Assembly: GCA_963805455.1 (NCBI GenBank)
Contig: CAWDUJ010000010.1
Span: 186,001-250,000 of the forward strand
DNA from: VRUE01 sp963805455
GTDB taxonomy: Bacteria; Actinomycetota; Thermoleophilia; Solirubrobacterales; 70-9
Length of the DNA: 64,000 bases
Direction of reading: 5' to 3'
Shown: in pieces, positions 1 through 7,174 of the stretch
Layout: each line of letters starts with the position of its first letter
Numbering within the stretch: position 1 is the stretch's first letter
The notes under the pieces: model-generated
Seen by the model: the letters and a program-made list of their open reading frames with translations, nothing else
What the model was told of the DNA's origin: nothing
The model's database searches: none
Made by a program: the position numbers and the translations under genes

Positions 1-1
1 G

Positions 2-67
2 GAGGAGATCGACCTCCCGGTCACCCACGTCGTCGTCGACCTCGCCGCCCAGCCGAGCGCGATCTAG
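2..67 (+). CDS. C-terminal end of an unidentified protein (partial)
   Basis: An open frame enters from the left edge and ends at TAG 65-67; the last residues read DLAAQPSAI. Only 21 residues are visible, too few for a family assignment. Its stop codon lies inside the CTAG that also ends heme A synthase on the other strand. The high-GC codon use fits the neighbours. Function unknown. Confidence 0.45.
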   Translation, partial: EEIDLPVTHVVVDLAAQPSAI

Positions 68-1053
68 CCCAGGGCAGGCTCCTTCGCCGGGTCCGCGCCC
101 CGAACGTCGCCCTCGGAGCGCGCCGCCGAGGGCCGCGGCTGGAGGCGACCGGCGCTCGCAACCGTCCAGAGCATCGCCAGCCAGGTAGTCGTCGCGACGG
201 CGACGTGCAGCCAGACCAGCTCCGAGGGAAGTTCCAGATACCACTGGAGGCCGCCGATGGCCCCCTGGAGGGCGAGGAGGCCCAATACGACGCCGAGGGG
301 CCCAGAGGCGCGCCTGTCGCCTCCCTGGCGCCGCAGGAGGAGCCAGACGGCTATCGCCGCCAGGCCGAAGACCGCGGCGATCACCGAGTGGCGCTGCACT
401 ACCCATTCGAGGGTGCCCGTCCCCTCGAAGTCGAAGCGGTGAACGAGCTGGCCTTCGTGGGCTCCGGCGTGGGGGCCGGAGCCGGTCGAGAGGGTTCCGG
501 CGAGGATCGTCAGCTGCCCGAGCGGGATCAGGCAGCGCACCGCCCAGACTCCGAGGCGATCGCCCGAGGCCCGCCGCTCACCCGGTTCGTAGCGGGAGCA
601 CCAGGCGAGCGCGAAGGCCGCGTCGAGCAGCAGCATCGAGAGGATGAAGTGGCAGGCGACCAGCCCCGGCGCGAGGTCGTACTTGACGACGAGGGCGCCG
701 AGGATCGCCTGGCCGACGACCCCGAGCGGCAGCATCGCGCCGAACAGGGCCAGGTGCCAGCGGAACGGGCGCCGGAACCAGGCGAGGACGCTGGCGGCGA
801 TCACCGCGAGGCCGACGAACCCGGTCAGGATCCTGTTCGTGTACTCGATCACCGCGTGGGTGTCGAGCGGGGGGACGGTGCCGCCGTAGCATTTCGGCCA
901 GTCCGGGCAGCCGAGCCCGGAGCCGGTCAGCCGCACCGCCGCGCCGGTCAGGACGATCAGCGCCAGCGCCGCCAGCGCGACCGCCGTCACCCGGGCGTAG
1001 AGCTGCGGCGAGATGTTCAGACGCTCGCGCATCGCCCACAGATCATGCCCCAC
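64..1053 (-). CDS. ctaA: Heme A synthase (COX15/CtaA family)
   Basis: This is an integral membrane protein of 329 residues that converts heme O to heme A for aa3-type oxidases. About eight hydrophobic segments are visible. The N-terminal motif GSGLGCPDWPKCYGG carries the paired cysteines of the CtaA family. Conserved histidines appear in ACHFILS, QRHSV and WLHVAVA. The first site reads EYTNR where many family members have EYxHR; Asn at this place may be usual in Actinobacteria, which I recall rather than verified. The gene lies downstream of a cytochrome c gene and in the same orientation as ctaB and the oxidase subunits. The family call is firm. It is notable because the linked oxidase subunits lack heme ligands. 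Confidence 0.93.
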   Translation of the reverse strand: MGHDLWAMRERLNISPQLYARVTAVALAALALIVLTGAAVRLTGSGLGCPDWPKCYGGTVPPLDTHAVIEYTNRILTGFVGLAVIAASVLAWFRRPFRWHLALFGAMLPLGVVGQAILGALVVKYDLAPGLVACHFILSMLLLDAAFALAWCSRYEPGERRASGDRLGVWAVRCLIPLGQLTILAGTLSTGSGPHAGAHEGQLVHRFDFEGTGTLEWVVQRHSVIAAVFGLAAIAVWLLLRRQGGDRRASGPLGVVLGLLALQGAIGGLQWYLELPSELVWLHVAVATTTWLAMLWTVASAGRLQPRPSAARSEGDVRGADPAKEPALG

Positions 1054-1065
1054 CCCGCGACCGCG

Positions 1066-1761
1066 TTACTTCGAGCCGCCACCTTTTTTCGAAGTCGAGG
1101 TGATCAGGTATTCGACCAGGTTCTTCATTTCATCGGGTTTGATCGTGGTCCCGAATTCGGCCGGCATCACGTTGGCGGGGAAACCCTTGACGATCACCGC
1201 ATTCGGTTCGACGATCGATTTTTCGATCTCGGCCGCGGTCTGACCGGGCAGGTATTCGTCGAGGTTGGGCCCGACCGTCCCGCCCGCTTCGGCGGCGGCC
1301 AGGGTGTGGCAGCCACCGCAGCCGTTGGCGGCGAAGACCTGCGCTCCGGGGCCCCCGGGGGCTTTGGGCGGCGCCGCGCCGGGCACCCCGGCCCAGCGGC
1401 CGACGTAGGCGGCGACGTCGTCGAGGGCCTGTCCGGTGACGACGTCAGGCGGCATCGAGACCGCGGGGTTGTCGTTGCTCGGGCGGGGGTTCTCGACCTG
1501 GCTCTTGACGATCCCCTCGATCGTCGAGTCGGGCTCGCCGGCGGAGCGGGCGGCGGCGAAGGCATCGTCGAGGTTCGGACCGATGTGAGCTGAGCTCCCG
1601 GACTCGGCGAGTGTGTGGCAGGTGCCGCAGTTCTGGATGAAGAGGGCGCGACCGCGTGTCTCGTCGCCGCTGGTCGTGCCGCAGCCCGAGGCTGCGATCA
1701 GCAGGGCCCCGAGTGCGAGCAGGGCGGAGATTGCGCGGATTGGGTTAGGTGACATGGCCAT
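1066..1761 (-). CDS. Diheme cytochrome c lipoprotein
   Basis: The protein has 231 residues. An N-terminal hydrophobic stretch ends in the lipobox-like AASGC, so a membrane-anchored exported lipoprotein is likely. There are two class I cytochrome c domains. The first has CGTCH with a distal Met candidate in SMPPD; the second has CGGCH with a Met in VMPAEF. It should carry electrons at the outer face of the membrane, for example towards an oxidase. It is separated from ctaA by 12 bases and oriented with the cta genes, which suggests co-expression. The electron acceptor cannot be the adjacent subunit II through a standard CuA centre, because that centre is missing there. Confidence 0.9.
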   Translation of the reverse strand: MAMSPNPIRAISALLALGALLIAASGCGTTSGDETRGRALFIQNCGTCHTLAESGSSAHIGPNLDDAFAAARSAGEPDSTIEGIVKSQVENPRPSNDNPAVSMPPDVVTGQALDDVAAYVGRWAGVPGAAPPKAPGGPGAQVFAANGCGGCHTLAAAEAGGTVGPNLDEYLPGQTAAEIEKSIVEPNAVIVKGFPANVMPAEFGTTIKPDEMKNLVEYLITSTSKKGGGSK

Positions 1762-1889
1762 TTCGTGCGGCGCGAAGCGCGCCGGAGTCTATATGCCGGG
1801 TCACCCTAGAAAGCGGTTCATAACCGGCGAAGGTCGGGTACGCTTGAGACGATCAACACGATCTCGCGATCCCGACGGACGGAGGCCAG

Positions 1890-2291
1890 ATGCAGGTACG
1901 GGATGGGATGTCGGAGGTGGTCCTCAAGGTGGGCCCGACCCACACTCTCCGCGAGGCGGCGGCGATGATGGTCGAGAAGGGAACCGGGGCCGCGCTGGTG
2001 CTCGACGACGAGACGCCGGGCGCCTGCATCATCACCGAGCGCGACCTCCTCAACTCGGTCGGCGGCGGCGAGGACCCGGACATCGAGCGGGTCTCCGACC
2101 ACATGACCGACGGCGTCATCAGCGCCTCCCCCGATTGGAGCCTCGAGCGCGCGGCGGCGGAGATGTCGCGGCGCTCGATCCGCCACCTCGTCGTCGTCGA
2201 AGAAGCCGAGATCATCGGGGTGCTCTCAATTCGCGACATCGTCCGGGTCTGGACCTCGGACGGGGCGACCTCGGAGGTCCCGGTCGACTAG
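1890..2291 (+). CDS. Two-CBS-domain protein
   Basis: A 133-residue soluble protein made almost wholly of a CBS pair, at about residues 8-60 and 73-128. The second domain ends in the typical VLSIRDIVR. CBS pairs usually bind adenosine nucleotides and act as regulatory modules; the partner here is unknown. ATG 1890 is preceded by GGAGG about 6 bases upstream, which supports this start. The gene is divergent from the cytochrome c gene and convergent with a small membrane protein. The two stops share CTAG at 2288-2291. Confidence 0.85.
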   Translation: MQVRDGMSEVVLKVGPTHTLREAAAMMVEKGTGAALVLDDETPGACIITERDLLNSVGGGEDPDIERVSDHMTDGVISASPDWSLERAAAEMSRRSIRHLVVVEEAEIIGVLSIRDIVRVWTSDGATSEVPVD

Positions 2292-2581
2292 CCCTTCGGC
2301 GGGCTGATCGTCTCGACCGGGAGGACCGCTCCGGGGGCCCGCTGCCTGCGCGGCAGCCGGTAGTAGTCGGCGCGGGCGCCGGCGATCATGCTGCGCAGAG
2401 CCGCGAGCAGGATGATGCCGCCGATGATCGAGAAGACCCAGGCGCGGACCATGAAGCCCTCGGCATAGATCCCGCAGATCGCGGCAGCGGCGCCGAGAGC
2501 GAAGAACGCGGGCGCCCACGAGGGCCGCGGCGCGTAGACCAGCTCGCCGGGCTCGCTCACATGTTGGGGCTCAACGCTCAT
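2288..2581 (-). CDS. Small two-helix membrane protein in the cta cluster (possible oxidase accessory subunit)
   Basis: A 97-residue protein with two predicted membrane helices, roughly residues 22-42 and 47-65, followed by a basic cytoplasmic tail. Size, topology and position next to heme O synthase and oxidase subunits recall actinobacterial oxidase subunit IV, but I see no diagnostic motif, so this role is inferred from context. It lies downstream of a pair of overlapping micro-ORFs and a 37-residue membrane protein on the same strand. Its stop overlaps the CBS gene stop through CTAG. Confidence 0.7.
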   Translation of the reverse strand: MSVEPQHVSEPGELVYAPRPSWAPAFFALGAAAAICGIYAEGFMVRAWVFSIIGGIILLAALRSMIAGARADYYRLPRRQRAPGAVLPVETISPPKG

Positions 2582-2585
2582 GACC

Positions 2586-2659
2586 TCATGACCAACTTTC
2601 GCGCTTCGCTCGCTGCACGAAGAACCAGATATGCCTCATTTGGCTCGCTCCACTCTCAC
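2586..2659 (-). other. Pair of overlapping micro-ORFs, copy 1
   Basis: Reading the minus strand, GTG at 2659 opens a 7-codon ORF (VRVERAK) whose TGA overlaps the ATG at 2639 of a second ORF of 17 residues (MRHIWFFVQRAKRESWS), which ends 4 bases before the start of the downstream gene. The GTG itself overlaps the stop of the upstream 37-residue gene. An almost identical arrangement lies at 3688-3752. Whether these are translated is unknown. Confidence 0.4.
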
Positions 2660-2769
2660 GAGGCGATGTAGAGGACGGCGACGACGAAGGTGAGGGCGAA
2701 GATCCCGGCGGCGATGCCTCCGGCCACCAGGCCGGCGGTCATGTTGGCTTTCGCTGTCTCCCGGTCCAC
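2656..2769 (-). CDS. 37-residue single-helix membrane protein
   Basis: GTG at 2769 opens a 37-codon frame ending at TGA 2656-2658. The product starts VDRETAKANMTAG and continues as one Gly/Ala-rich hydrophobic helix ending YIAS. Such tiny one-helix proteins are common accessory subunits of oxidases, and this one sits between heme O synthase and another small membrane protein in the same operon, so an accessory role is a reasonable inference. An internal ATG (residue 10) is an alternative start. No homologue is recognised by eye. Confidence 0.55.
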   Translation of the reverse strand: MDRETAKANMTAGLVAGGIAAGIFALTFVVAVLYIAS

Positions 2770-2782
2770 GGTCGGATTATTA

Positions 2783-3685
2783 CTAGAGAACCCGGTCGAG
2801 CGGCATCGAGATGAAGAGCAGCGCCAGGTAGGAGAGCGAGAAGAGGTAGGTGCGGAGCGCCCAGCGCCGGTCGGCGCTGCGGAGGAGACGGACCGCGCAG
2901 TAGATGAACCCGCCGCCGAGCGCCATCGAGACGACCAGGTACTCGAACCCGAACCCGCCGGCGCAGAACGGCAGCTGCGTCACCGCGTAGAGGAGGATCG
3001 TGTAGAGGAGTATCTGGCGCCGGGTCTCGTCCTCGCCGCGGACCACCGGCATCATCGGCACGCCCGCCTTCGCGTAGTCGTCCTTCATCAGCAACGAGAG
3101 CGCCCAGAAGTGAGGCGGCGTCCAGAAGAAGACGATCGCGAACAGGTAGAACGCCGTCCCACTGAGGCTTCCGGTGACCGCCGCCCAGGCGACCAGCGGC
3201 GGGACCGCGCCGGCGGCGCCGCCGATCACGATGTTCTGCGGGGTCGCCCGCTTCAGCCAGAGGGTGTAGACGAAGACGTAGCCGAACAGCCCCGAGATCG
3301 AGAGCGCCGCCGCCATCGGGTTGACGGTCAGCGCCAGCAGTGTGAACGAGGCGACGCCGAGCGAGGCGCCGAAGACGATCGCAGCGCTCGGGGAGATCCG
3401 GCCGCTCGCCACGGGGCGGGTGGCTGTTCGCGTCATCTTGATATCGATGTCGCGGTCGATCGCGTGATTGATCGCCGCCGCGCCGCCGGCCGAGAGGGCG
3501 CCGCCGAGGCAGGTGAGGAGGACAAGCCCGATCGAGGGGTCGCCCGCGACGTACATTGTCGTCACCGTCGTCAGCAGGAGCAGCGACTGGACCTTCGGCT
3601 TGGTCAGCGTCAGGTAGTCGCGCAGCAGCCCTGTAGCCGCAGCGGGACGCCTCGAGACCGCCGCTGCACTCGCGTCGATTGCCAC
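2783..3685 (-). CDS. ctaB: Protoheme IX farnesyltransferase (heme O synthase)
   Basis: This polytopic membrane enzyme of 300 residues belongs to the UbiA superfamily and adds a farnesyl group to heme B to make heme O. The first Asp-rich motif is clear (NHAIDRDIDIKMTRTATRPV), as is the HFWAL region that follows the second. About nine membrane helices are expected and visible. The start is GTG 3685, two bases after the stop of an upstream micro-ORF. It is oriented with ctaA and the oxidase subunits and would feed CtaA. The family assignment is firm. Confidence 0.95.
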   Translation of the reverse strand: MAIDASAAAVSRRPAAATGLLRDYLTLTKPKVQSLLLLTTVTTMYVAGDPSIGLVLLTCLGGALSAGGAAAINHAIDRDIDIKMTRTATRPVASGRISPSAAIVFGASLGVASFTLLALTVNPMAAALSISGLFGYVFVYTLWLKRATPQNIVIGGAAGAVPPLVAWAAVTGSLSGTAFYLFAIVFFWTPPHFWALSLLMKDDYAKAGVPMMPVVRGEDETRRQILLYTILLYAVTQLPFCAGGFGFEYLVVSMALGGGFIYCAVRLLRSADRRWALRTYLFSLSYLALLFISMPLDRVL

Positions 3686-3687
3686 AA

Positions 3688-3752
3688 CTAATCCCCCTCT
3701 GCTCGCTGCGCGAAGACCCAGATTGCGCTCATTTGACTCGCTCCGCGCTCAT
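3688..3752 (-). other. Pair of overlapping micro-ORFs, copy 2
   Basis: ATG at 3752 opens MSAERVK, and its TGA overlaps ATG at 3732, which opens MSAIWVFAQRAEGD ending at TAG 3688-3690. Copy 1 (2586-2659) has the same layout and similar peptides: both second ORFs read M-x-x-I-W-x-F-x-Q-R-A. Copy 2 begins 9 bases after the subunit I gene and ends 2 bases before ctaB, so it fills the whole gap between them. Confidence 0.4.
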
Positions 3753-3761
3753 GCGGGCAGG

Positions 3762-5441
3762 CTACACCGGCTGCGACTCGCGAGCCGGCTCCTCCGGGCT
3801 GCTCGTGCGATGCGAGATCGCGTCCCGGATGTCGCGCATCGGCCTCGCGCTGCGGACGTCGGGCAGGACGTCGAAGTTGTGCCCCTCCGGAGGCGAGAGC
3901 GCGAACCACTCGAGCGACTCTCCGCCCCACGGGTCGTGACCGGCCTCGGTGCCGACGTTGCGGCTGAGGATCGCGTTGATCAGCGTCAGCAGGATCCCGA
4001 TCGCGAGGATGAAGGACCCGATCGTCGCGATCAGGTTGTAGGCGTCGACCCCGGTGCTGCCGAAGAACTTGTAGGCGTCGACGACCTGACCCTCGAGGCC
4101 GCCGGCGAGGAACAGCGGAATGAACGTGACCAGGGTGCCGACCGCGATCGTCCAGAACGAGATCTGGGCCATGTTCTCGCCCATCGCCCTGCCGGTCAGC
4201 TTCGGGAACCACCAGTGCAGCGCCGCGAAGCCGCCGAAGACGGCGCCCCCGATCAGCGCGAAGTGGGTCGCCGCGGTGCTGTCGACGGTGTGCTGGACGC
4301 GCCAGGCCGAGGCGATCAGCGAGTGGCAGATCTCGGCCCCCAGCCCGATCGATATCGAGGAGAGGGCGCCGACGGCGAACAGCAGCGGCGCGTGCATTCG
4401 TGTCGCGCCCCCGATCAGGGTCGCGATCAGGTTGAAGAAGATCAGGCCGAAGGGCACGATCAGAGCCAGCGACATCACCATCGCGAAGTACATCCACCCG
4501 ATCCCGATTGGGGCGGTGAGCATGTTCTGTGCCCAGGCGAGGGTGCCAATCACGGCGATCGCGACCAGCGACCCGATCGTCGCGCCGCGGTTGAACAGCG
4601 GCTTGCCGGCGAAGGCGGGAATGATTTCGGCGATCGCGGCGAGCGCCGTGATCAGGATCAGCATGTAGGAGCCGGTGTAGAAGATCCAGCTCAGGTGCTG
4701 CCAGAGGAGCGGCGAGCCGCCGGCGTCGCCGGCGAAGAAGACCCCGTCGAAGTTGCGATCGATCAGCAGCATCGTCACCGCCGCCAGGAACACCGGGCCG
4801 ATGACCAGCATCAGCCAGGAGCCGATCGCCGCCGCCCAGGAGAAGATCGGCAGTCGCCGCCAGGCCATCCCCGGGGCACGGCACCTGCGCAGGGTCGCGA
4901 CGAGGTCGATCGAGATCAGGACGAAGCCGAGGGTCGCGAGACCGGTCGCAGTGGCCCAGGCGTCGATTCCGTTGTTTTCGAGGAAGGCGAGTTCGTTCAG
5001 GGGCGCCAGTGGGTTGACGCCACCCTCGGAGGGGGTGAACAGGAGCCCCGCGTAGAGGGTCGTCGCCCCCGCGAGGTAGAGCCAGGCCCCGAGCTGGCCG
5101 AGGCGCGGCAGGGCGGTCCCGCGGGCGCCGATCTGGAGCGGCGTCAGGTAGTAGAAGAACCCGAACACGAGCGGGATCGCGAAGAGGAAGAGCGCGGTCG
5201 CACCGTAGAGCGAGAGCATCCGGTTGAAGAAGACCGGGGTGAGGAAGGTGTTCTCGGGGACCGCCAGCTGCAGTCGCATGATCACGAGCTCGAGCGCCGC
5301 GATCGAGAGGAATCCGAGGGCGGCGACGATCATCAGCCGACCGATGTCCTTGTGGTCGGGGCTGGTCACGATCTCGACCCAGCGCCGGCCGCGCTTGGGG
5401 AAGCCGTCGACGACCAGCTCGGGTGCCTTGCGCCCGCTCAT
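3762..5441 (-). CDS. Cytochrome oxidase subunit I homologue lacking most heme and copper ligands
   Basis: The protein has 559 residues and the length and helix pattern of a heme-copper oxidase subunit I. Family landmarks remain: DHKDIG near the start, LTPLQIGARG after helix II, QHLSWIF before helix VI, and WWFPKLTGR after helix X. The metal sites are altered. Helix II has LYG where MHG supplies a heme a ligand. Helix VI has FYTGSYM in place of GHPEVY, which carries a CuB histidine and the cross-linked Tyr. Helix VII has WAQNMLT in place of WAHHMFT. Helix X reads AATHFALIGG instead of AHFHYVLIGG, losing the heme a3 ligand and keeping only the second His. It is probably not a standard oxygen-reducing subunit. 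It overlaps the subunit II gene by 4 bases. Confidence 0.85.
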   Translation of the reverse strand: MSGRKAPELVVDGFPKRGRRWVEIVTSPDHKDIGRLMIVAALGFLSIAALELVIMRLQLAVPENTFLTPVFFNRMLSLYGATALFLFAIPLVFGFFYYLTPLQIGARGTALPRLGQLGAWLYLAGATTLYAGLLFTPSEGGVNPLAPLNELAFLENNGIDAWATATGLATLGFVLISIDLVATLRRCRAPGMAWRRLPIFSWAAAIGSWLMLVIGPVFLAAVTMLLIDRNFDGVFFAGDAGGSPLLWQHLSWIFYTGSYMLILITALAAIAEIIPAFAGKPLFNRGATIGSLVAIAVIGTLAWAQNMLTAPIGIGWMYFAMVMSLALIVPFGLIFFNLIATLIGGATRMHAPLLFAVGALSSISIGLGAEICHSLIASAWRVQHTVDSTAATHFALIGGAVFGGFAALHWWFPKLTGRAMGENMAQISFWTIAVGTLVTFIPLFLAGGLEGQVVDAYKFFGSTGVDAYNLIATIGSFILAIGILLTLINAILSRNVGTEAGHDPWGGESLEWFALSPPEGHNFDVLPDVRSARPMRDIRDAISHRTSSPEEPARESQPV

Positions 5442-6130
5442 GATTCCTTCTTCAGCTCGGCCACGACCTCGTCCTGGGCGGACTGGATGTCGGTTTTCGT
5501 CTTCGCGATGAAGTCTTCGTATTCCTCGGGCGAGACGACTTCGACTTCGGTTCGCATCGCCGCGTAAGCCTGGCCGGAGAGGGTCGCCGACTGGCCCCGG
5601 TAGGTCCCTTCTTCATCGGCTCTGAAGAACACGTGGTGGTGCTTCCCGGGCACGGCGTCGCTCTTGCCGGCGAGCGGGGGGACGTCCCAGGTGTGAACCA
5701 CGTCGGTCGAGACGAGGTCGAGGTCGACGGCGGTGTCGACCGGGACGACCAGCTTGTAGTACGTGAAGGCTTCGTTCGGGTAGCGGTAGCGCCACAGCCA
5801 CTGCTGCCCCGTCGCTTCGATCGCCAGCGGCTTCCCGTCTTTCGCCTGGAGGCCGGACGAGCCGGTCGACGGCGCCTCGCGGGCCTTCGTCGTGTAGACG
5901 GTCGCAATGACGAAGAGGACGGCTGCGAGCGCCGCGAGCACGCCACCGACCCGGATCTGGATGCCGCGACCGCCGGTGACCTCGCGCGGCTGGTTCCCGC
6001 GCTCGGCCCGAGAGCGCCGCAGCGCGACGAGGAGGGCGACGTTAATCGCGACCACGACGACGATCGCGGCGACGGAGCCGATCCAAAGCAGGGTGTCGAT
6101 CTGGTCAGAGCCAGGGGAATGCGGCGACAA
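5438..6130 (-). CDS. Cytochrome oxidase subunit II homologue without a CuA site
   Basis: A 230-residue protein with two N-terminal membrane helices (about residues 12-34 and 61-81) and an exported cupredoxin domain. The GQQWLWRYRYP and DVVHTWDVP motifs of subunit II are present. The CuA loop reads GQSATLSGQAYAAM where family members read GQCAELCGxxHAxM. Both cysteines are Ser and the His is Tyr, so a binuclear CuA cannot form in the usual way. Quinol oxidases also lack CuA, so quinol use is one explanation; joint decay or repurposing with subunit I is another. ATG overlap (5438-5441) couples it to subunit I. Confidence 0.85.
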   Translation of the reverse strand: MSPHSPGSDQIDTLLWIGSVAAIVVVVAINVALLVALRRSRAERGNQPREVTGGRGIQIRVGGVLAALAAVLFVIATVYTTKAREAPSTGSSGLQAKDGKPLAIEATGQQWLWRYRYPNEAFTYYKLVVPVDTAVDLDLVSTDVVHTWDVPPLAGKSDAVPGKHHHVFFRADEEGTYRGQSATLSGQAYAAMRTEVEVVSPEEYEDFIAKTKTDIQSAQDEVVAELKKES

Positions 6131-6210
6131 GGCGCGGCCATTCTAATCACGCAGGCCGCCGTCGCGGACGGCCGCGTACTTGTCCGCCTGCTCCTATACT
6201 CGCCGACCTC

Positions 6211-7155
6211 ATGCGGATGCGATCCCGTGAATCTCCGGCGCTGCGCATCGCGGTCAGGGCCGGAGCCGCCGGAGCGATCGCGGCGGCGGTCGCCGTGCCG
6301 CTGCTCCGGCGCCGGTTGCGGATCCCCGCGCCGGTGACGATTGCAGCCTGCGCGACCGGCCCGCTGGCCCTCGCCGTGCTCTATCCGCGCTCGCACAAGC
6401 GCGACGTCGCGCTCTTCGCCCTCCAGATGTGGGCCTTCACGATGGTCCACGAGATCCCCTACGACGATCCCGACCGCCTCCGCGACCGGCTCCGGACCCG
6501 CTACCCGATCGTCGCCGACCGCGCGATCGGCCTCGGCCGGCTGCCGAACGCCCGCCTCCAGCAGCGCCTCGCCCGGCTGCCCGGTGTCGGGATCCTCAAC
6601 CGAGTCCTGACCTGGGTCCACTGGCTCTGGTTCATCGAGCCCTACGCGGCGCTGCTCTACATCCTGATCTGCCACCCCGACCGCTTCCCGCGCGCGGCCC
6701 GTCAGATGGTCGCGGTCTTCGACCTCGGTTGCATCGGCTACTTCGCGGTCCCGACCGCGCCGCCGTGGTGGGCCTCCGAGCAGGGCCTCACCGGCGAGCC
6801 GGTGCAGAGGATCATGGTCGGGGTCGGGGAAAAGACCTGGCGCGGAGCCTGGCCGAAGATGTACGCGGCGCTCGGCGGCAACCCCTGGGCGGCGATGCCC
6901 TCGCTGCATTTCGCGACCTCGTCGATGGCGGCGATCTCGCTCACCGAAGCGGGCCGGCGCCCCGGCACCTTCGGTTGGGCCTACGCCCTCACTCTCGGCT
7001 TCGGCCTGGTCTACCTCGGCGAGCACTACGTCACCGACCTCGCTGCGGGGGCCGCCCTGGTCGGGACGGTGCGGGGCGGCGAGCCGCTCGTCGAACCGGC
7101 CGTGGAACGCGTCAACGACGGCCTCCGACGCCTGGAGAGGATCGCCAACTCCTAG
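6211..7155 (+). CDS. PAP2-family membrane phosphatase/transferase (inositol phosphorylceramide synthase type)
   Basis: A 314-residue polytopic membrane protein. The C-terminal half has the PAP2 signatures PSLHFATS (catalytic His) and GEHYVTDLAAG (the His and Asp of the last motif), preceded by PTAPPWWA, as in the IPC-synthase-like subgroup. It probably acts on a lipid phosphate or transfers a phosphate-linked head group at the membrane; the substrate cannot be read from sequence. It is divergent from the oxidase subunit II gene and followed 19 bases later by a flippase-like gene, suggesting a lipid-related operon. Confidence 0.82.
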   Translation: MRMRSRESPALRIAVRAGAAGAIAAAVAVPLLRRRLRIPAPVTIAACATGPLALAVLYPRSHKRDVALFALQMWAFTMVHEIPYDDPDRLRDRLRTRYPIVADRAIGLGRLPNARLQQRLARLPGVGILNRVLTWVHWLWFIEPYAALLYILICHPDRFPRAARQMVAVFDLGCIGYFAVPTAPPWWASEQGLTGEPVQRIMVGVGEKTWRGAWPKMYAALGGNPWAAMPSLHFATSSMAAISLTEAGRRPGTFGWAYALTLGFGLVYLGEHYVTDLAAGAALVGTVRGGEPLVEPAVERVNDGLRRLERIANS

Positions 7156-7174
7156 ATGTTCTAGCTTCTGCGAG

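Noticed and set aside
205..1593. Long plus-strand open frame of 462 codons across ctaA and the cytochrome c gene
   Set aside because: Composition is Arg/Gly/Asp/Glu-rich shadow sequence opposite two clearly recognised genes.
3723..5567. 614-codon plus-strand frame opposite the oxidase subunits
   Set aside because: Antisense shadow of high-GC coding sequence; no domain, charged low-complexity product.
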